The notes below the pieces were generated by a model. That model was not told the DNA's origin, made no database searches, and worked only from the letters and a program-made list of their open reading frames with translations. Positions 1 to 8,513 of a stretch of 64,000 bases of DNA are shown here, piece by piece. The position numbers were made by a program, and so were the translations under genes. Numbering within the stretch: position 1 is the first letter of the stretch; every line of letters starts with the position of its first letter. The DNA comes from Micromonospora zamorensis (GTDB taxonomy: Bacteria > Actinomycetota > Actinomycetes > Mycobacteriales > Micromonosporaceae): positions 6,944,001 through 7,008,000 of the forward strand of contig NZ_LT607755.1 of NCBI RefSeq assembly GCF_900090275.1, in the 5' to 3' direction.

Positions 1-478
1 GGCCGGCACCGAGCCGGCGAAGCCAGGGCGGGCTCAGACCTCTGGCCTGGAATTGAGCAAGGCGAACCGAGCCTGCGGTCAAGGCAACCCCCGTGGAAGC
101 AGAGACGAGACAGGTGAACGTTATAGACGCACATCAGAGCGCACAAGGGGTCCGAGCGTTCACCCCGCGTCCTCCGACACCGCGCGGAAGACCCGGCAGG
201 CACAGCCTGCTGAGCCGCAAGAACTACACCACCCCTTGAATGAAAGAGACGTCATGGTCTTGGCTGATGTGCGTGATGTGTGCTCTCCAGCGGACGCCAA
301 CCCGGGTCAACCGGTGCCAGCGCGGGTCACCGTGGCCGACCGCCGGTCGCAAACGGGGGTCCGTGTGCTCGGGGTGTGGTCCTGGGCTGGGAGAACAGGG
401 GTGCTGGTGACCTGGGTGAACGTGGGTCACTCCCTGCCACCCCAGGTGAGCGCCCAGGTCGCTAGACTGTGCGCTCGC
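1..478. other. Left-edge stretch without a supported gene
   Basis: No reading frame here has both actinobacterial codon bias and recognisable protein content. An 8-bp inverted repeat (GGTGAACG at 113-120, CGTTCACC at 157-164) flanks 36 nt. It may be a leader or spacer upstream of the tRNA; I see nothing else in it. Confidence 0.4.
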
Positions 479-551
479 GCCCCCGTAGCTCAGGGGATAG
501 AGCATCGGTTTCCTAAACCGTGTGTCGCAGGTTCGAATCCTGCCGGGGGCA
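479..551 (+). tRNA. tRNA-Arg (anticodon CCT)
   Basis: A complete cloverleaf of 73 nt. The acceptor arms GCCCCCG (479-485) and CGGGGGC (544-550) pair, the D arm is GCTC/GAGC, the anticodon loop is TTCCTAA with anticodon CCT, and the T arm is GCAGG-TTCGAAT-CCTGC. It reads AGG codons, which are rare in a high-GC genome. CCA is not encoded. The top pair of the anticodon stem (27-43) is a T-T mismatch. Confidence 0.96.
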
Positions 552-624
552 CCTCGAAGATCCGCCGAAGACCATTTGGCGGCGGAGACGTCACCGCGCC
601 GAGCGTCATCAGGCTCGTGGCGGA

Positions 625-975
625 TCACCAGTGATGAAGCAGATTCAGGACCAGCGCCGCCACCGAGGTGGAGAAGAACACCGCCCATCCCACGAGCTGG
701 CGGGAACCTACCCGCAGGTGCGCGATGAGCGCGCCGACGAAGTACAACACCAGGCCGGCGGCGGCAAGTGTCCCCAGTAGTGGCACGGCGAACCCGGCCA
801 GGAGCCCCAACGCACCGGCTGCCAACGCCGTGCCCAACCTCGGCATCCAGGCCCGTGGCAGGCGCTTCATGTCCATCTGGGCCTTCGGGTAGTCGTGGCC
901 GATCAGGTAGGTGACGGCGGCGACTCCGGTGAAGACCGAGGCGAGGATGGTGACCGTGACATAAGCGGCGTACAT
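625..975 (-). CDS. DoxX-like small membrane protein
   Basis: This 116-aa protein consists of four hydrophobic helices: the N-terminal segment after the start, two central segments around residues 50-85, and a C-terminal one ending in LNLLHHW. Size and helix pattern match DoxX/DUF4870-like membrane proteins, which in actinobacteria are often linked to redox or thiol stress. It stands alone, and its 3' end lies 73 bp from the tRNA gene. No catalytic residues are evident, so the function is inferred from family resemblance only. The assignment to DoxX rather than another four-helix family is moderately secure. Confidence 0.7.
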   Translation of the reverse strand: MYAAYVTVTILASVFTGVAAVTYLIGHDYPKAQMDMKRLPRAWMPRLGTALAAGALGLLAGFAVPLLGTLAAAGLVLYFVGALIAHLRVGSRQLVGWAVFFSTSVAALVLNLLHHW

Positions 976-1064
976 GTGCCCTCCCTTGTGGTTGGTGCTG
1001 CCTCAAGGACGGGCTGGTCGAACGGATTGTTACCGGTGGCGCTGTGAGCTGACGCACAGACAAT

Positions 1065-1100
1065 GGCGGGTGGTCTGCGGGAATCCGCAGACCACCCGCC
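1065..1100. terminator. Rho-independent-type hairpin downstream of the lipoprotein gene
   Basis: A perfect 16-bp stem (GGCGGGTGGTCTGCGG at 1065-1080 with its complement at 1085-1100) closes a GAAT loop. It begins 7 bp beyond the stop of the minus-strand lipoprotein gene. No U tract follows, as is usual in actinobacteria. Confidence 0.8.
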
Positions 1101-1106
1101 GACCGG

Positions 1107-1874
1107 TCAGAGGAACTTGTACATCTCCTCGGACGCCGCCTCGGTCTCGCTGGCGGGCGGCGCGTCCACCGTGACGGGCTTGCCGAAGTCGCTCATGCGC
1201 ATCTCGGTGACGAGGTCGCCCAGCTTCTTCGTGGCGATCGTGTAGGAGAGCGCGGTGAGGCGCCCGTCGGCGTCGAGAGTCGCCTCGAACGGGACCGCCT
1301 TCGGGTCCTTCGCCAGCTTGGCGGTCGACTCGAGGCCCTCCCGCATCCCGGCTTCGCTGTTGGCCGCCGCGGCGGCCTTCTCCAGGTCGGCGACGCCGGT
1401 GTACCGACCGCCGCCCACCTCCTGGGCGGACACGACGCCGCCGATGAGGCCGGTCTGCGACTTCAGGTCGAAGGACTGGCGCAACGAGCTGTTCGGCCTG
1501 AGCTTGGTGAGGTCGATCTTCATCCACGGCTTCTCGCCGTCGAGCGAGTCCGACTTGAGGTAGGCGGCATCCCCGATCAGCCGCGCCTCGATCGGTTCCG
1601 GCGCCTTGCCGGTCAAGTGCAGCGTGCGGGCGGCAGGGTCCATCTTTCCGCTCATGGTGATCGACTGGTTGCCGGCCTTGACCGAGGCATCCATGGTGAG
1701 CGGGCCGGCGAGGCTGCGGTCCATGCCCTGCTTGACGGCGGCGGTCGGCTCGACCTTGGACGCTGCGGGCGCGGCGGAGGACGATGACGCCGCCGGGTCG
1801 CCGGAATTGGTGCCGCAGCCGCTGACGAGGGTCACGGCGAGGGCAATCGAGAGGGCTGGGATCAGTCGACGCAT
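1107..1874 (-). CDS. Secreted lipoprotein, LppX/LprG-like
   Basis: A 255-aa protein begins with a lipoprotein signal peptide ending in the lipobox LVSGC (Cys20), followed by a Ser/Ala/Pro-rich linker to about residue 45. The rest is a soluble domain with alternating beta-strand-like segments (TMDASVKAG, MKIDLTKL). The layout matches the actinobacterial LppX/LprAFG-type lipoproteins, whose known members carry lipids across the envelope; whether this one does is inference. TAGGGT ends 7 nt before the ATG, which suggests leaderless transcription. The gene is monocistronic, with a strong hairpin after its stop. Confidence 0.8.
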   Translation of the reverse strand: MRRLIPALSIALAVTLVSGCGTNSGDPAASSSSAAPAASKVEPTAAVKQGMDRSLAGPLTMDASVKAGNQSITMSGKMDPAARTLHLTGKAPEPIEARLIGDAAYLKSDSLDGEKPWMKIDLTKLRPNSSLRQSFDLKSQTGLIGGVVSAQEVGGGRYTGVADLEKAAAAANSEAGMREGLESTAKLAKDPKAVPFEATLDADGRLTALSYTIATKKLGDLVTEMRMSDFGKPVTVDAPPASETEAASEEMYKFL

Positions 1875-1881
1875 AGACGTG

Positions 1882-1887
1882 ACCCTA
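1882..1887 (-). promoter_or_regulatory. -10-like TAGGGT, leaderless position
   Basis: TAGGGT on the minus strand ends 7 nt before the ATG at 1874. No Shine-Dalgarno sequence is present between them. Confidence 0.5.
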
Positions 1888-1947
1888 ACGGGCGAGCGCT
1901 ACCGATATTGCCCGAGTGCCGCCGCCGAGACCAGGCCAGCGGGTGGC

Positions 1948-2547
1948 TCAGACCGCCGGTAGCTGCTCGGCTCGGGTGATCACCTGGTCGATGAGGCCGT
2001 ACTCCCGGGCCTGCTCGGCGGTGAACCAGCGGTCCCGGTCCCAGTCGCGCTGGATCTCGTCCAGCGTCCGTCCGCTGTGCTGGGCGGTCAGCTCCTGCAT
2101 CGTCCGCTTCACGTGCAGCATGTTCTCCGCCTGGATGGTGATGTCCGAGGCGGTCCCGCCCATTCCACCGGAGGGCTGGTGCATCATGATCCGCGAGTGC
2201 GGCAGCGCGTACCGCTTGCCGGCCGCCCCCGCGCACAGCAGGAACTGCCCCATCGAGCCGGCGAAGCCGAGCGCCAGGGTGGCCACATCGTTGCGGACGT
2301 AGCGCATCGTGTCGTAGACCGCCATTCCCGCGCTGACCGACCCGCCCGGCGAGTTGATGTAGAGGTAGATGTCCGATTTGGCGTCCTCGGCGGCGAGCAG
2401 CAGGATCTGCGCGCAGATCTGGTTGGCCGACTCCTCCGTCACCTCGGTGCCGAGGAAGACGATGCGTTCGCGCAGCAGCCGCTCGAACACCTGGTCACCG
2501 AAGGACGCCTGCGGGCCGTCCAGCATCCGTACGCCGTACTCGATCAT
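1948..2547 (-). CDS. clpP: ATP-dependent Clp protease proteolytic subunit
   Basis: This is the serine peptidase subunit that forms the Clp barrel with ClpC/ClpX ATPases. Starting at the ATG at 2547 gives 199 aa, and the catalytic triad then falls exactly at family numbering: Ser98 in GFAGSMGQ, His123 in RIMMHQP and Asp172 in DRDRWF. The frame is open for a further 43 codons upstream (to 2676), but that Arg/Ala/Pro-rich extension looks non-coding. A GTG 15 nt upstream (2562) is another possible start. It is a single clpP rather than a tandem pair, next to a ClgR/PopR-type regulator on the same strand. That makes it the likely equivalent of the regulated clpP3/P4 type rather than the housekeeping clpP1P2 pair (inference). 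Confidence 0.95.
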   Translation of the reverse strand: MIEYGVRMLDGPQASFGDQVFERLLRERIVFLGTEVTEESANQICAQILLLAAEDAKSDIYLYINSPGGSVSAGMAVYDTMRYVRNDVATLALGFAGSMGQFLLCAGAAGKRYALPHSRIMMHQPSGGMGGTASDITIQAENMLHVKRTMQELTAQHSGRTLDEIQRDWDRDRWFTAEQAREYGLIDQVITRAEQLPAV

Positions 2548-2681
2548 GTGCCGCCGCCTCACGGTGCCGGCGGGCGATGGGACCGCCCGGGGGACCGGCG
2601 CCTTGAGCGTGCGCGCGGCTGCGGTGGCCAGCCCAGTGATTCTGCCGCCGGCAGATCCGCCGTCGGCAGAACCCACGCGGC

Positions 2682-3179
2682 CTACGCGGCGGTCAGCCGC
2701 CGCAGGCCGAGCCGGGTCTGTGCGCTGTCAGCCGGGGCGGCGGTACGCGGACCGGGGCGCGAGCCACCAGCGGAGGCTTTTCCGGCGACGCTGAGGGCCG
2801 GCTCGCTCGCCACCGGCCCGTTGTGCAGGACGAACCCGCCGATGCGTGGACCCACCAGCAGGGTGGCGTTGCCGATCTCGCGTCGGGTCGCATCGACCCG
2901 CTCCAGGTGGGTGAGCGCGGCGCGCGGCGCGGCCGGGAGGCGGGGCTCGACCCGGCGCATATCGTCGCGGGCCTCGCCGAGCAGGTCGGCGAGGCTGATG
3001 CCGAGCGCTCGGCAGATCGCCGCCAGCACCTCCGACGAGGCCTCCTTCCGGCCCCGCTCGACCTCCGAGAGGTAGGGCACCGAGACGTCGGCCGATGCGG
3101 CCACCTCGCGCAGCGTGCGGCCCTGACGCTGCCGGTGGCGGCGTAGCACTCCGCCGATGACTCGTCGCAGCAACGACAT
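2682..3179 (-). CDS. clgR: ClgR/PopR-type XRE-family activator
   Basis: A 165-aa protein with an N-terminal helix-turn-helix (residues about 8-65; GRTLREVAASADVSVPYLSE then VERGRKEAS) that matches the actinobacterial ClgR/PopR signature. ClgR and PopR activate clp genes and are themselves Clp substrates. The remainder is Ala/Pro-rich and ends LRRLTAA, the sort of small-residue C-terminus that is degraded by ClpP in known PopR/ClgR. The ATG at 3179 is preceded by GAGG at a suitable distance. It lies just upstream of clpP in the same direction (134 bp between them), which suggests a regulator-target pair. I could not assign a ClgR box with confidence. Confidence 0.85.
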   Translation of the reverse strand: MSLLRRVIGGVLRRHRQRQGRTLREVAASADVSVPYLSEVERGRKEASSEVLAAICRALGISLADLLGEARDDMRRVEPRLPAAPRAALTHLERVDATRREIGNATLLVGPRIGGFVLHNGPVASEPALSVAGKASAGGSRPGPRTAAPADSAQTRLGLRRLTAA

Positions 3180-3331
3180 GCCGGCCTCACTTTCGCGGTC
3201 GTCGTCGGGAACACCCTCATCATGCCCGTCCCGGGCCGTCCAGGTTGTCCGCGAGCGACCCGGACGTGCGAAGCGGGACGTAACCGCTATGTTGTGGGCG
3301 TGCAGGCGACGGTGGCGGGGCAGGTTCGACG

Positions 3332-4345
3332 GTGATCCATTTCCCCGCGCAACGCCGGGGCCCTCTGAGCGCGCTGAGCCTACGGCTCGCCGCCGCACTG
3401 GGCCTGGTCTTCGCCGTGGTCGCCGCCGTCTATATCGGCCGGGACGGCTACCGCGACGTCAACGAGGACGGCCTCACCCTGCTCGACTGCTTCTACTACG
3501 CGGTCGTGTCGCTCTCGACCACCGGCTACGGCGACATCACACCGGCCGCGCCGTCGGCCCGGCTGGTCAACGTCCTCTTCATCACCCCCGCCCGGGTGAT
3601 CTTCCTTATCATCCTGGTCGGCACCACCCTGGAAGTTCTGACCGAGCAGTACCGCACCGGCCGTCGCCTGTCGCGGTGGAGGAGAAGCGTGAAGGACCAC
3701 GTCATCATCTGCGGCTACGGCACCAAGGGGCGTAGCGCGGTCTCCGCCCTGATGGAGAACGGTCTGGACCGGTCGCGGATCGTGGTGGTGGAGCGCAGCG
3801 CCGCCGCCCTGCGGCAGGCCACCTCCGCCGGGCTGGTGGCGATCGAGGGCTCGGCGACCCGGTCGTCGGTGCTGAACGAGGCGCACGTCAAGAACGCGAA
3901 AGCCGTGATCATCGCGACCGACAGCGACGACGCCTCGGTGCTGGTCGCGCTGACGGTGCGGCAGCTCACCGCCGGGCAGGTCCGGATCATCGCGGCGGCG
4001 CGGGAGGCGGAGAACGCCCCGCTGCTCAAGCAGAGCGGTGCGCACCACGTGATCGTCTCCTCGGCCACTGCGGGCCGGCTGCTCGGTCTGTCCACCTCTG
4101 CCCCGCCGTTGATCGACGTGGTGGAGGATCTGCTCACTCCCGGTCAGGGCATGGCGTTGGCGATGCGGTCGGCCGAGCGGAGCGAGGTGGGTCGCTCGCC
4201 GCGCGAGTTGGAGTCACTGGTGATCGCCCTGGTGCGGCGGGGCAAGGTGGTCAGCCTGGCAGACCGGGCTGGTGCCGTGATCGAGACCGGCGACATGCTG
4301 GTGCACGTACGCGACGACCGCCCGCAGTCGGCGACGACCGCCTGA
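3332..4345 (+). CDS. Two-TM potassium channel with RCK (TrkA-N) domain
   Basis: A 337-aa channel subunit. It has one N-terminal helix (about 15-36), a pore loop with the K+ selectivity filter TTGYGD (residues 63-68), a second helix after it, and then a cytoplasmic Rossmann RCK domain starting VIICGYGTKGR, followed by a TrkA-C-like end. It should form a tetrameric K+ channel gated by ligand binding to the RCK ring. It starts at GTG 3332. It is convergent with the marR gene, with only 17 bp between the stops. Confidence 0.92.
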   Translation: MIHFPAQRRGPLSALSLRLAAALGLVFAVVAAVYIGRDGYRDVNEDGLTLLDCFYYAVVSLSTTGYGDITPAAPSARLVNVLFITPARVIFLIILVGTTLEVLTEQYRTGRRLSRWRRSVKDHVIICGYGTKGRSAVSALMENGLDRSRIVVVERSAAALRQATSAGLVAIEGSATRSSVLNEAHVKNAKAVIIATDSDDASVLVALTVRQLTAGQVRIIAAAREAENAPLLKQSGAHHVIVSSATAGRLLGLSTSAPPLIDVVEDLLTPGQGMALAMRSAERSEVGRSPRELESLVIALVRRGKVVSLADRAGAVIETGDMLVHVRDDRPQSATTA

Positions 4346-4362
4346 CCCTCCGGCCGCCGCCG

Positions 4363-4842
4363 TCAGCAGTTGTCGACGTCGGCGCGGAGCGCTTCGGTGC
4401 AGATGGCCGGTGTCGCGGAGACGGCCCGCCGGAGCAGCTCGTAGAGCGTCTCCCGTTCGGCGGGTCCCAGTGCGGTCAGCACCTCGTCCTCGGCGCCAGC
4501 CAGGGCGCATTCGGCCTCTTTGAGGTGTTTCGCGCCATCTTCGGTCAACTCGACGACGTGTCGTCGGCGGTCCTCGGGTGAGCGTCGCCGCTCGACCAGG
4601 TGCTTCGCTTCCAGGTCGTTGAGCAGCCCGACGATGTTCGTGCTGTCCATTTCCAGGGTGCTGGCGAGCGCCTGCTGACTGCTGCCGCCGCCGTCCCGCA
4701 ACACGGTGAGCGCGACCAGGTGCCGTGGTCGCAGGCCCAGTGGCGCCAGCACCGACTCCGACCGCAGTCGCATCCGCCGGGCCAGGTGGTCCAGGAGCGC
4801 GCCCGAGCGGTGCTCCGAGGGATCTGGGGCCAGGGCGGACAT
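4363..4842 (-). CDS. MarR-family transcriptional regulator
   Basis: The 159-aa protein has a winged helix: an HTH around LRPRHLVALTVLRDGGGSS and the wing sequence VERRRSPEDRRRHVVELT with the DxRR signature of MarR proteins. It is divergent from the azoreductase gene, the usual arrangement when a MarR repressor controls a quinone or azo-compound reductase. TAGACT ends 7 nt before the ATG at 4842, so the message may be leaderless. The frame is open upstream to 5031, but that part overlaps the promoter and azoR and is not plausible protein. Confidence 0.9.
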   Translation of the reverse strand: MSALAPDPSEHRSGALLDHLARRMRLRSESVLAPLGLRPRHLVALTVLRDGGGSSQQALASTLEMDSTNIVGLLNDLEAKHLVERRRSPEDRRRHVVELTEDGAKHLKEAECALAGAEDEVLTALGPAERETLYELLRRAVSATPAICTEALRADVDNC

Positions 4843-4849
4843 GTGACCC

Positions 4850-4855
4850 AGTCTA
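4850..4855 (-). promoter_or_regulatory. -10-like TAGACT of marR
   Basis: TAGACT on the minus strand ends 7 nt before the marR ATG, and the candidate MarR operator lies about 20 bp further upstream. Confidence 0.45.
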
Positions 4856-4874
4856 CCGAGCGATTGGAACATCT

Positions 4875-4894
4875 GCCTGCTATAAATAGTTGGC
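4875..4894. promoter_or_regulatory. Candidate MarR operator
   Basis: An imperfect 20-bp inverted repeat, GCCTGCTAT-AA-ATAGTTGGC, has 7 of 9 arm positions paired. It is AT-rich in its centre and lies midway in the 82-bp marR/azoR divergent region, 30 bp before the azoR ATG. Its placement suits a repressor acting on both genes. Confidence 0.5.
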
Positions 4895-4924
4895 GCTACA
4901 CAGACGATCCCTGGAGGGGGAACC

Positions 4925-5569
4925 ATGCATCTTCTGCATATTGACTCGAGCATCCGCGGTGAGTGGTCGATCAGCCGGCGGCTCACCGCCCGCGCGGTCG
5001 CCGCATGGCGTGCGGCCCACCTGGACGGCACGGTGGACTACCGGGACCTCGGCGCCAAGCCGCTGCCGCACCTCGACGCGGACGGCGGGCTGGCTCGGAT
5101 GACGCCGCCGGACCAGCACACCCCGGCCCAGCGCGAGTCCTGGGAGCTCAGCGAGCGGCTGGTCGACGAGGTGAAGCGGGCCGACGTGGTGCTGCTCGGC
5201 CTGCCGCTCTACAACTACGGCGCGCCCAGCAGCGTCAAGTCCTGGGTCGACCACCTGATCGTCGCCGGCCTCACCTACGACCCGACGACGCAGGAGGGCC
5301 TGCTCGGTGGACGCGAGTTCGTGGTGCTGGCCAGCCGGGGTGGCGGCTACGGCGAGGGCACCCCACGCCACGGCTGGGACCACGCGGAGCAGTGGCTCCC
5401 GCACGGCCTGTCGATGACCGGCCTGGAGCCGCGCTTCATTCATGCCGAGCTGACCCTGGCGCCCTCGGTGCCGGCGATGGCCGAGCTGATCCCGCTGCAC
5501 GAGGCGAGCCTCGCGGCGGCCGAGAAGGAGATCGACAACCTCTGGGTGCCGGCCTCCGCCCAGCGCTGA
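4925..5569 (+). CDS. FMN-dependent NADH-azoreductase / NAD(P)H dehydrogenase (AzoR-like)
   Basis: A 214-aa flavodoxin-fold reductase. The N-terminus MHLLHIDSSIRGEWS is the phosphate-binding strand-loop of AzoR-type FMN enzymes, and LPLYNYGAPSSVKSWVD is the flavin-ring contact region. Members reduce quinones, azo dyes and other electrophiles with NAD(P)H. A very strong Shine-Dalgarno (GGAGGGGG) sits 5 nt before the ATG. The divergent marR gene is its probable repressor. A bidirectional terminator follows. Confidence 0.9.
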   Translation: MHLLHIDSSIRGEWSISRRLTARAVAAWRAAHLDGTVDYRDLGAKPLPHLDADGGLARMTPPDQHTPAQRESWELSERLVDEVKRADVVLLGLPLYNYGAPSSVKSWVDHLIVAGLTYDPTTQEGLLGGREFVVLASRGGGYGEGTPRHGWDHAEQWLPHGLSMTGLEPRFIHAELTLAPSVPAMAELIPLHEASLAAAEKEIDNLWVPASAQR

Positions 5570-5585
5570 ACAACCTGCGCCGAGC

Positions 5586-5628
5586 ATGACGAACGGCCGC
5601 CCCCGAAACGGGGACGGCCGTTCGTCAT
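5586..5628. terminator. Bidirectional terminator between azoR and korB
   Basis: A 20-bp stem with one mismatch (5586-5605 with 5609-5628) around an AAA loop sits between the convergent stops at 5569 and 5639. Confidence 0.88.
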
Positions 5629-5638
5629 GCCGTACGGG

Positions 5639-6673
5639 TCAGAGGATGGTCCATGTGTCGCCACTGCCCAGCAGGCCGGCGAGCTGCTGCTCGGGAGTTT
5701 CGGTGACAGTCGCCTTGGCGGCCGCGAGCTGACTCTGCACCACGCTGTCGTAGGACGGCCGGTCCACCGAGCGGAACACACCGATCGGGGTGTTGCGCAG
5801 GTCGAGACCGGGCAGCCGGGACAGCGCGAACGCGTACGCCGGGTCGGCCACCGTCGCGTCGTGCACGACGATCTCTTCCGGGCGGACCGAACTGGTCTCC
5901 CGGACCTCCAGGCCGAAGCCACCCGGCGGGTGAACCACGCAGAACTGCCCGTCGGCGCCGAAGGTGATCGGCTGGCCGTGCTCCAGGCGGATCAGGTAGT
6001 CGTCCCGCGTGGACGGGTCCTTGAGCTGCTCGAACGCCCCATCGTTGAAGATGTTGCAGTTCTGGTAGATCTCCACGAACGCCGAACCCTCGTGCTCGGC
6101 GGCGGCCCGCAGCACCGACTGGAGGTGCTTGCGGTCCGAGTCGATGGTCCGGCCGACGAAGCTGGCCTCCGCGCCGAGCGCGAGCGAGAGCGGGTTGAAC
6201 GGGGCGTCCGCCGAGCCGGCCGGGGTCGACTTGGTGACCTTGCCGACCTCGGAGGTGGGCGAATACTGACCCTTGGTCAGACCGTAGATCCGGTTGTTGA
6301 ACAGCAGGATCTTGAGGTTGACGTTGCGCCGCAACGCGTGGATCAGGTGGTTGCCGCCGATGGAGAGCGCGTCGCCGTCGCCGGTGACCACCCAGACCGA
6401 CAGGTCCGGCCGGGACACCGACAGGCCGGTCGCGATCGCCGGGGCGCGGCCGTGGATCGAGTGCATCCCGTACGTGTTCATGTAGTACGGGAAGCGCGAC
6501 GAGCAGCCGATCCCGGAGACGAAGACCGTGCGCTCCCGGGGGATGTTCAGCTCCGGCATGAACTGCTGGATGGCCGCCAGGATCGCGTAGTCACCGCAGC
6601 CGGGGCACCAGCGCACCTCCTGGTCGGACTTGAAGTCCTTCGCGGTGAGCTTGAGGGCGACGGGCTCAGACAT
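5639..6673 (-). CDS. korB: 2-oxoglutarate:ferredoxin oxidoreductase, beta subunit
   Basis: A 344-aa thiamine-diphosphate subunit of the CoA-acylating 2-oxoacid:ferredoxin oxidoreductase, which interconverts 2-oxoglutarate and succinyl-CoA using low-potential ferredoxin. The N-terminal WCPGCGDY provides cysteines for the Fe-S cluster, IGCSSR is the usual downstream motif, and VVTGDGDALSIGGNH then NN is the ThDP/Mg-binding motif. It overlaps the 3' end of korA by 8 bp, so the two are translationally coupled. The oxoglutarate assignment over pyruvate rests on the two-subunit actinobacterial KorAB architecture. Confidence 0.95.
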   Translation of the reverse strand: MSEPVALKLTAKDFKSDQEVRWCPGCGDYAILAAIQQFMPELNIPRERTVFVSGIGCSSRFPYYMNTYGMHSIHGRAPAIATGLSVSRPDLSVWVVTGDGDALSIGGNHLIHALRRNVNLKILLFNNRIYGLTKGQYSPTSEVGKVTKSTPAGSADAPFNPLSLALGAEASFVGRTIDSDRKHLQSVLRAAAEHEGSAFVEIYQNCNIFNDGAFEQLKDPSTRDDYLIRLEHGQPITFGADGQFCVVHPPGGFGLEVRETSSVRPEEIVVHDATVADPAYAFALSRLPGLDLRNTPIGVFRSVDRPSYDSVVQSQLAAAKATVTETPEQQLAGLLGSGDTWTIL

Positions 6674-8513
6674 TCTTCAGGACCTCTTCCAGCGTCGTCT
6701 CCAGCTCGGCGGCCGTGAACGGCAGGCCGCGGACCTGGTTGTAGCTGATCGCGTCGACCAGGTAGCGCGCCCGGATGACGTGGGCGAGCTGACCCAGGTT
6801 CATCTCCGGGATGACCACCTTGTCGTACGAGCGCAGCACCTCACCAAGGTTGGCCGGCATCGGGGCGAGGTGCCGCAGGTGTGCCTGGGCGATGGACAGC
6901 CCACGCTGGCGCACCCCGCGGCAGGCCGCGCCGATCGGCCCGTACGTCGAGCCCCAGCCGAGGACCAGCACCCGGGCGTCGCCGTCCGGGTCCTCCACCT
7001 CGATGTCCGGCACCGGAATCGTCTCGATCCGGGCCGCCCGGGTGCGCACCATGAAGTCGTGGTTGGCCGGGTCGTACGAGATGTCGCCGGTCTTGTCGGC
7101 CTTCTCCAGGCCGCCGATCCGGTGCTCCAGCCCGGCGGTGCCGGGGATCGCCCACGGGCGGGCCAGGGTCTCCGGGTCGCGCAGGTAGGGCAGGAAGGTG
7201 GTGCCGTCGTCGCCGTTGGGCTTGGTGGCGAACTCGACCCGCAGGTCGGGCAGCGACTCCACGTCGGGCAGCAGCCACGGCTCCGAACCGTTGGCGACGT
7301 AGTTGTCGGACAGCAGGATCACCGGAGTGCGGTAGGTCAGCGCGATCCGGGCCGCCTCCAGCGCCGCGAAGAAGCAGTCCGACGGTGACCGGGGCGCGAT
7401 GACCGCGACGGGCGCCTCGCCGTGCCGGCCGTAGAGCGCCATGTTGAGGTCGGCCTGCTCGGTCTTGGTCGGCATGCCGGTCGACGGGCCGGCGCGCTGC
7501 ACGTCCACGATCACCAGCGGCAGCTCCAGCGCCACCGCGAGCGAGATCGTCTCGCTCTTGAGCGCCACACCGGGGCCGCTGGTGGTGGTCACGCCGAGCG
7601 AGCCGCCGTACGACGCGCCCAGCGCGGCGCCGACCGCGGCGATCTCGTCCTCGGCCTGCACTGTGAGAACGCCGAAGCGCTTGTGCTTGCTCAGCTCGTG
7701 CAGGATGTCGGAGGCGGGCGTGATCGGGTATGCGCCGAGGAAGACCGGCAGCCCGGACCGGACCCCGGCGGCGACCAGCCCCAGCGAGAGCGCCGCGTTG
7801 CCGGTGATGTTGCGGTAGGTGCCCGGCTTCATCTTCGCCGGCTTGACCTCGTAGCGGACCGCGAAGTCCTCGGTCGTCTCGCCGAAGTTCCAGCCGGCCT
7901 TGAAGGCGGCGACGTTCGCCGCGACCAGCTCCGGACGGGCCGCGAACTTGCGCTCCAGGAAGCGCAGCGTCGACTCGAAGGGCCGGGAGTACATCCAGGA
8001 GAGCAGGCCGAGGGCGAACATGTTCTTCGACCGCTCGGCGTCCTTCTTGGACACCTGGTACGCGGCGAGCGCACCGACCGTCATCGAGGTCAGCGCCACC
8101 GGGTGCACGACGTAGCCGGCCAGCGAGTCGTCGTCCAGAGGGCTGGCCTGGTAGCCGACCTTGGCGAGGTTGCGCTTGGTGAACTCGTCGGTGTTGACGA
8201 TGATGTCCGCGCCGCGCGGCAGATCGGCCAGGTTGGCCTTGAGGGCCGCCGGGTTCATCGCCACCAGCACGTTCGGCGCGTCGCCCGGTGTGAGGATGTC
8301 GTAGTCGGCGAAGTGCACCTGGAAGCTCGACACACCGGGCAGGGTGCCGGCGGGAGCCCGGATCTCGGCGGGGAAGTTTGGCAGCGTGGAGATGTCGTTG
8401 CCGAGCTGCGCCGTCTCCGAGGTGAACCGGTCGCCGGTCAGCTGCATGCCGTCGCCGGAGTCACCGGCGAATCGGATGACCACCCGGTCGAGCTGACGGA
8501 TCTGCTTGGTCAC
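6666..8513 (-). CDS. korA: 2-oxoglutarate:ferredoxin oxidoreductase, fused gamma-alpha subunit
   Basis: A 615-aa fusion. The gamma domain comes first (residues about 1-190, beginning with FAGDSGDGMQLTG) and is followed by the alpha pyrimidine-binding domain (GAYPITPASDILHEL, TTTSGPGVALKSE, MPTKTEQADL). It starts at GTG 8513 and is the first gene of the korAB operon. The gamma-alpha fusion is typical of the aerobic KorAB of actinobacteria, where it works beside or instead of 2-oxoglutarate dehydrogenase. The 294 bp upstream hold its promoter and the end of the next operon. Confidence 0.95.
   Translation of the reverse strand: MTKQIRQLDRVVIRFAGDSGDGMQLTGDRFTSETAQLGNDISTLPNFPAEIRAPAGTLPGVSSFQVHFADYDILTPGDAPNVLVAMNPAALKANLADLPRGADIIVNTDEFTKRNLAKVGYQASPLDDDSLAGYVVHPVALTSMTVGALAAYQVSKKDAERSKNMFALGLLSWMYSRPFESTLRFLERKFAARPELVAANVAAFKAGWNFGETTEDFAVRYEVKPAKMKPGTYRNITGNAALSLGLVAAGVRSGLPVFLGAYPITPASDILHELSKHKRFGVLTVQAEDEIAAVGAALGASYGGSLGVTTTSGPGVALKSETISLAVALELPLVIVDVQRAGPSTGMPTKTEQADLNMALYGRHGEAPVAVIAPRSPSDCFFAALEAARIALTYRTPVILLSDNYVANGSEPWLLPDVESLPDLRVEFATKPNGDDGTTFLPYLRDPETLARPWAIPGTAGLEHRIGGLEKADKTGDISYDPANHDFMVRTRAARIETIPVPDIEVEDPDGDARVLVLGWGSTYGPIGAACRGVRQRGLSIAQAHLRHLAPMPANLGEVLRSYDKVVIPEMNLGQLAHVIRARYLVDAISYNQVRGLPFTAAELETTLEEVLKNV

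Noticed and set aside
53..1063. Open frames on both strands over the left edge and tRNA-Arg (53-634 plus, 224-1063 minus)
   Set aside because: They run through a tRNA gene or antisense to the DoxX gene, have no domain, and their amino-acid composition is that of random high-GC frames.
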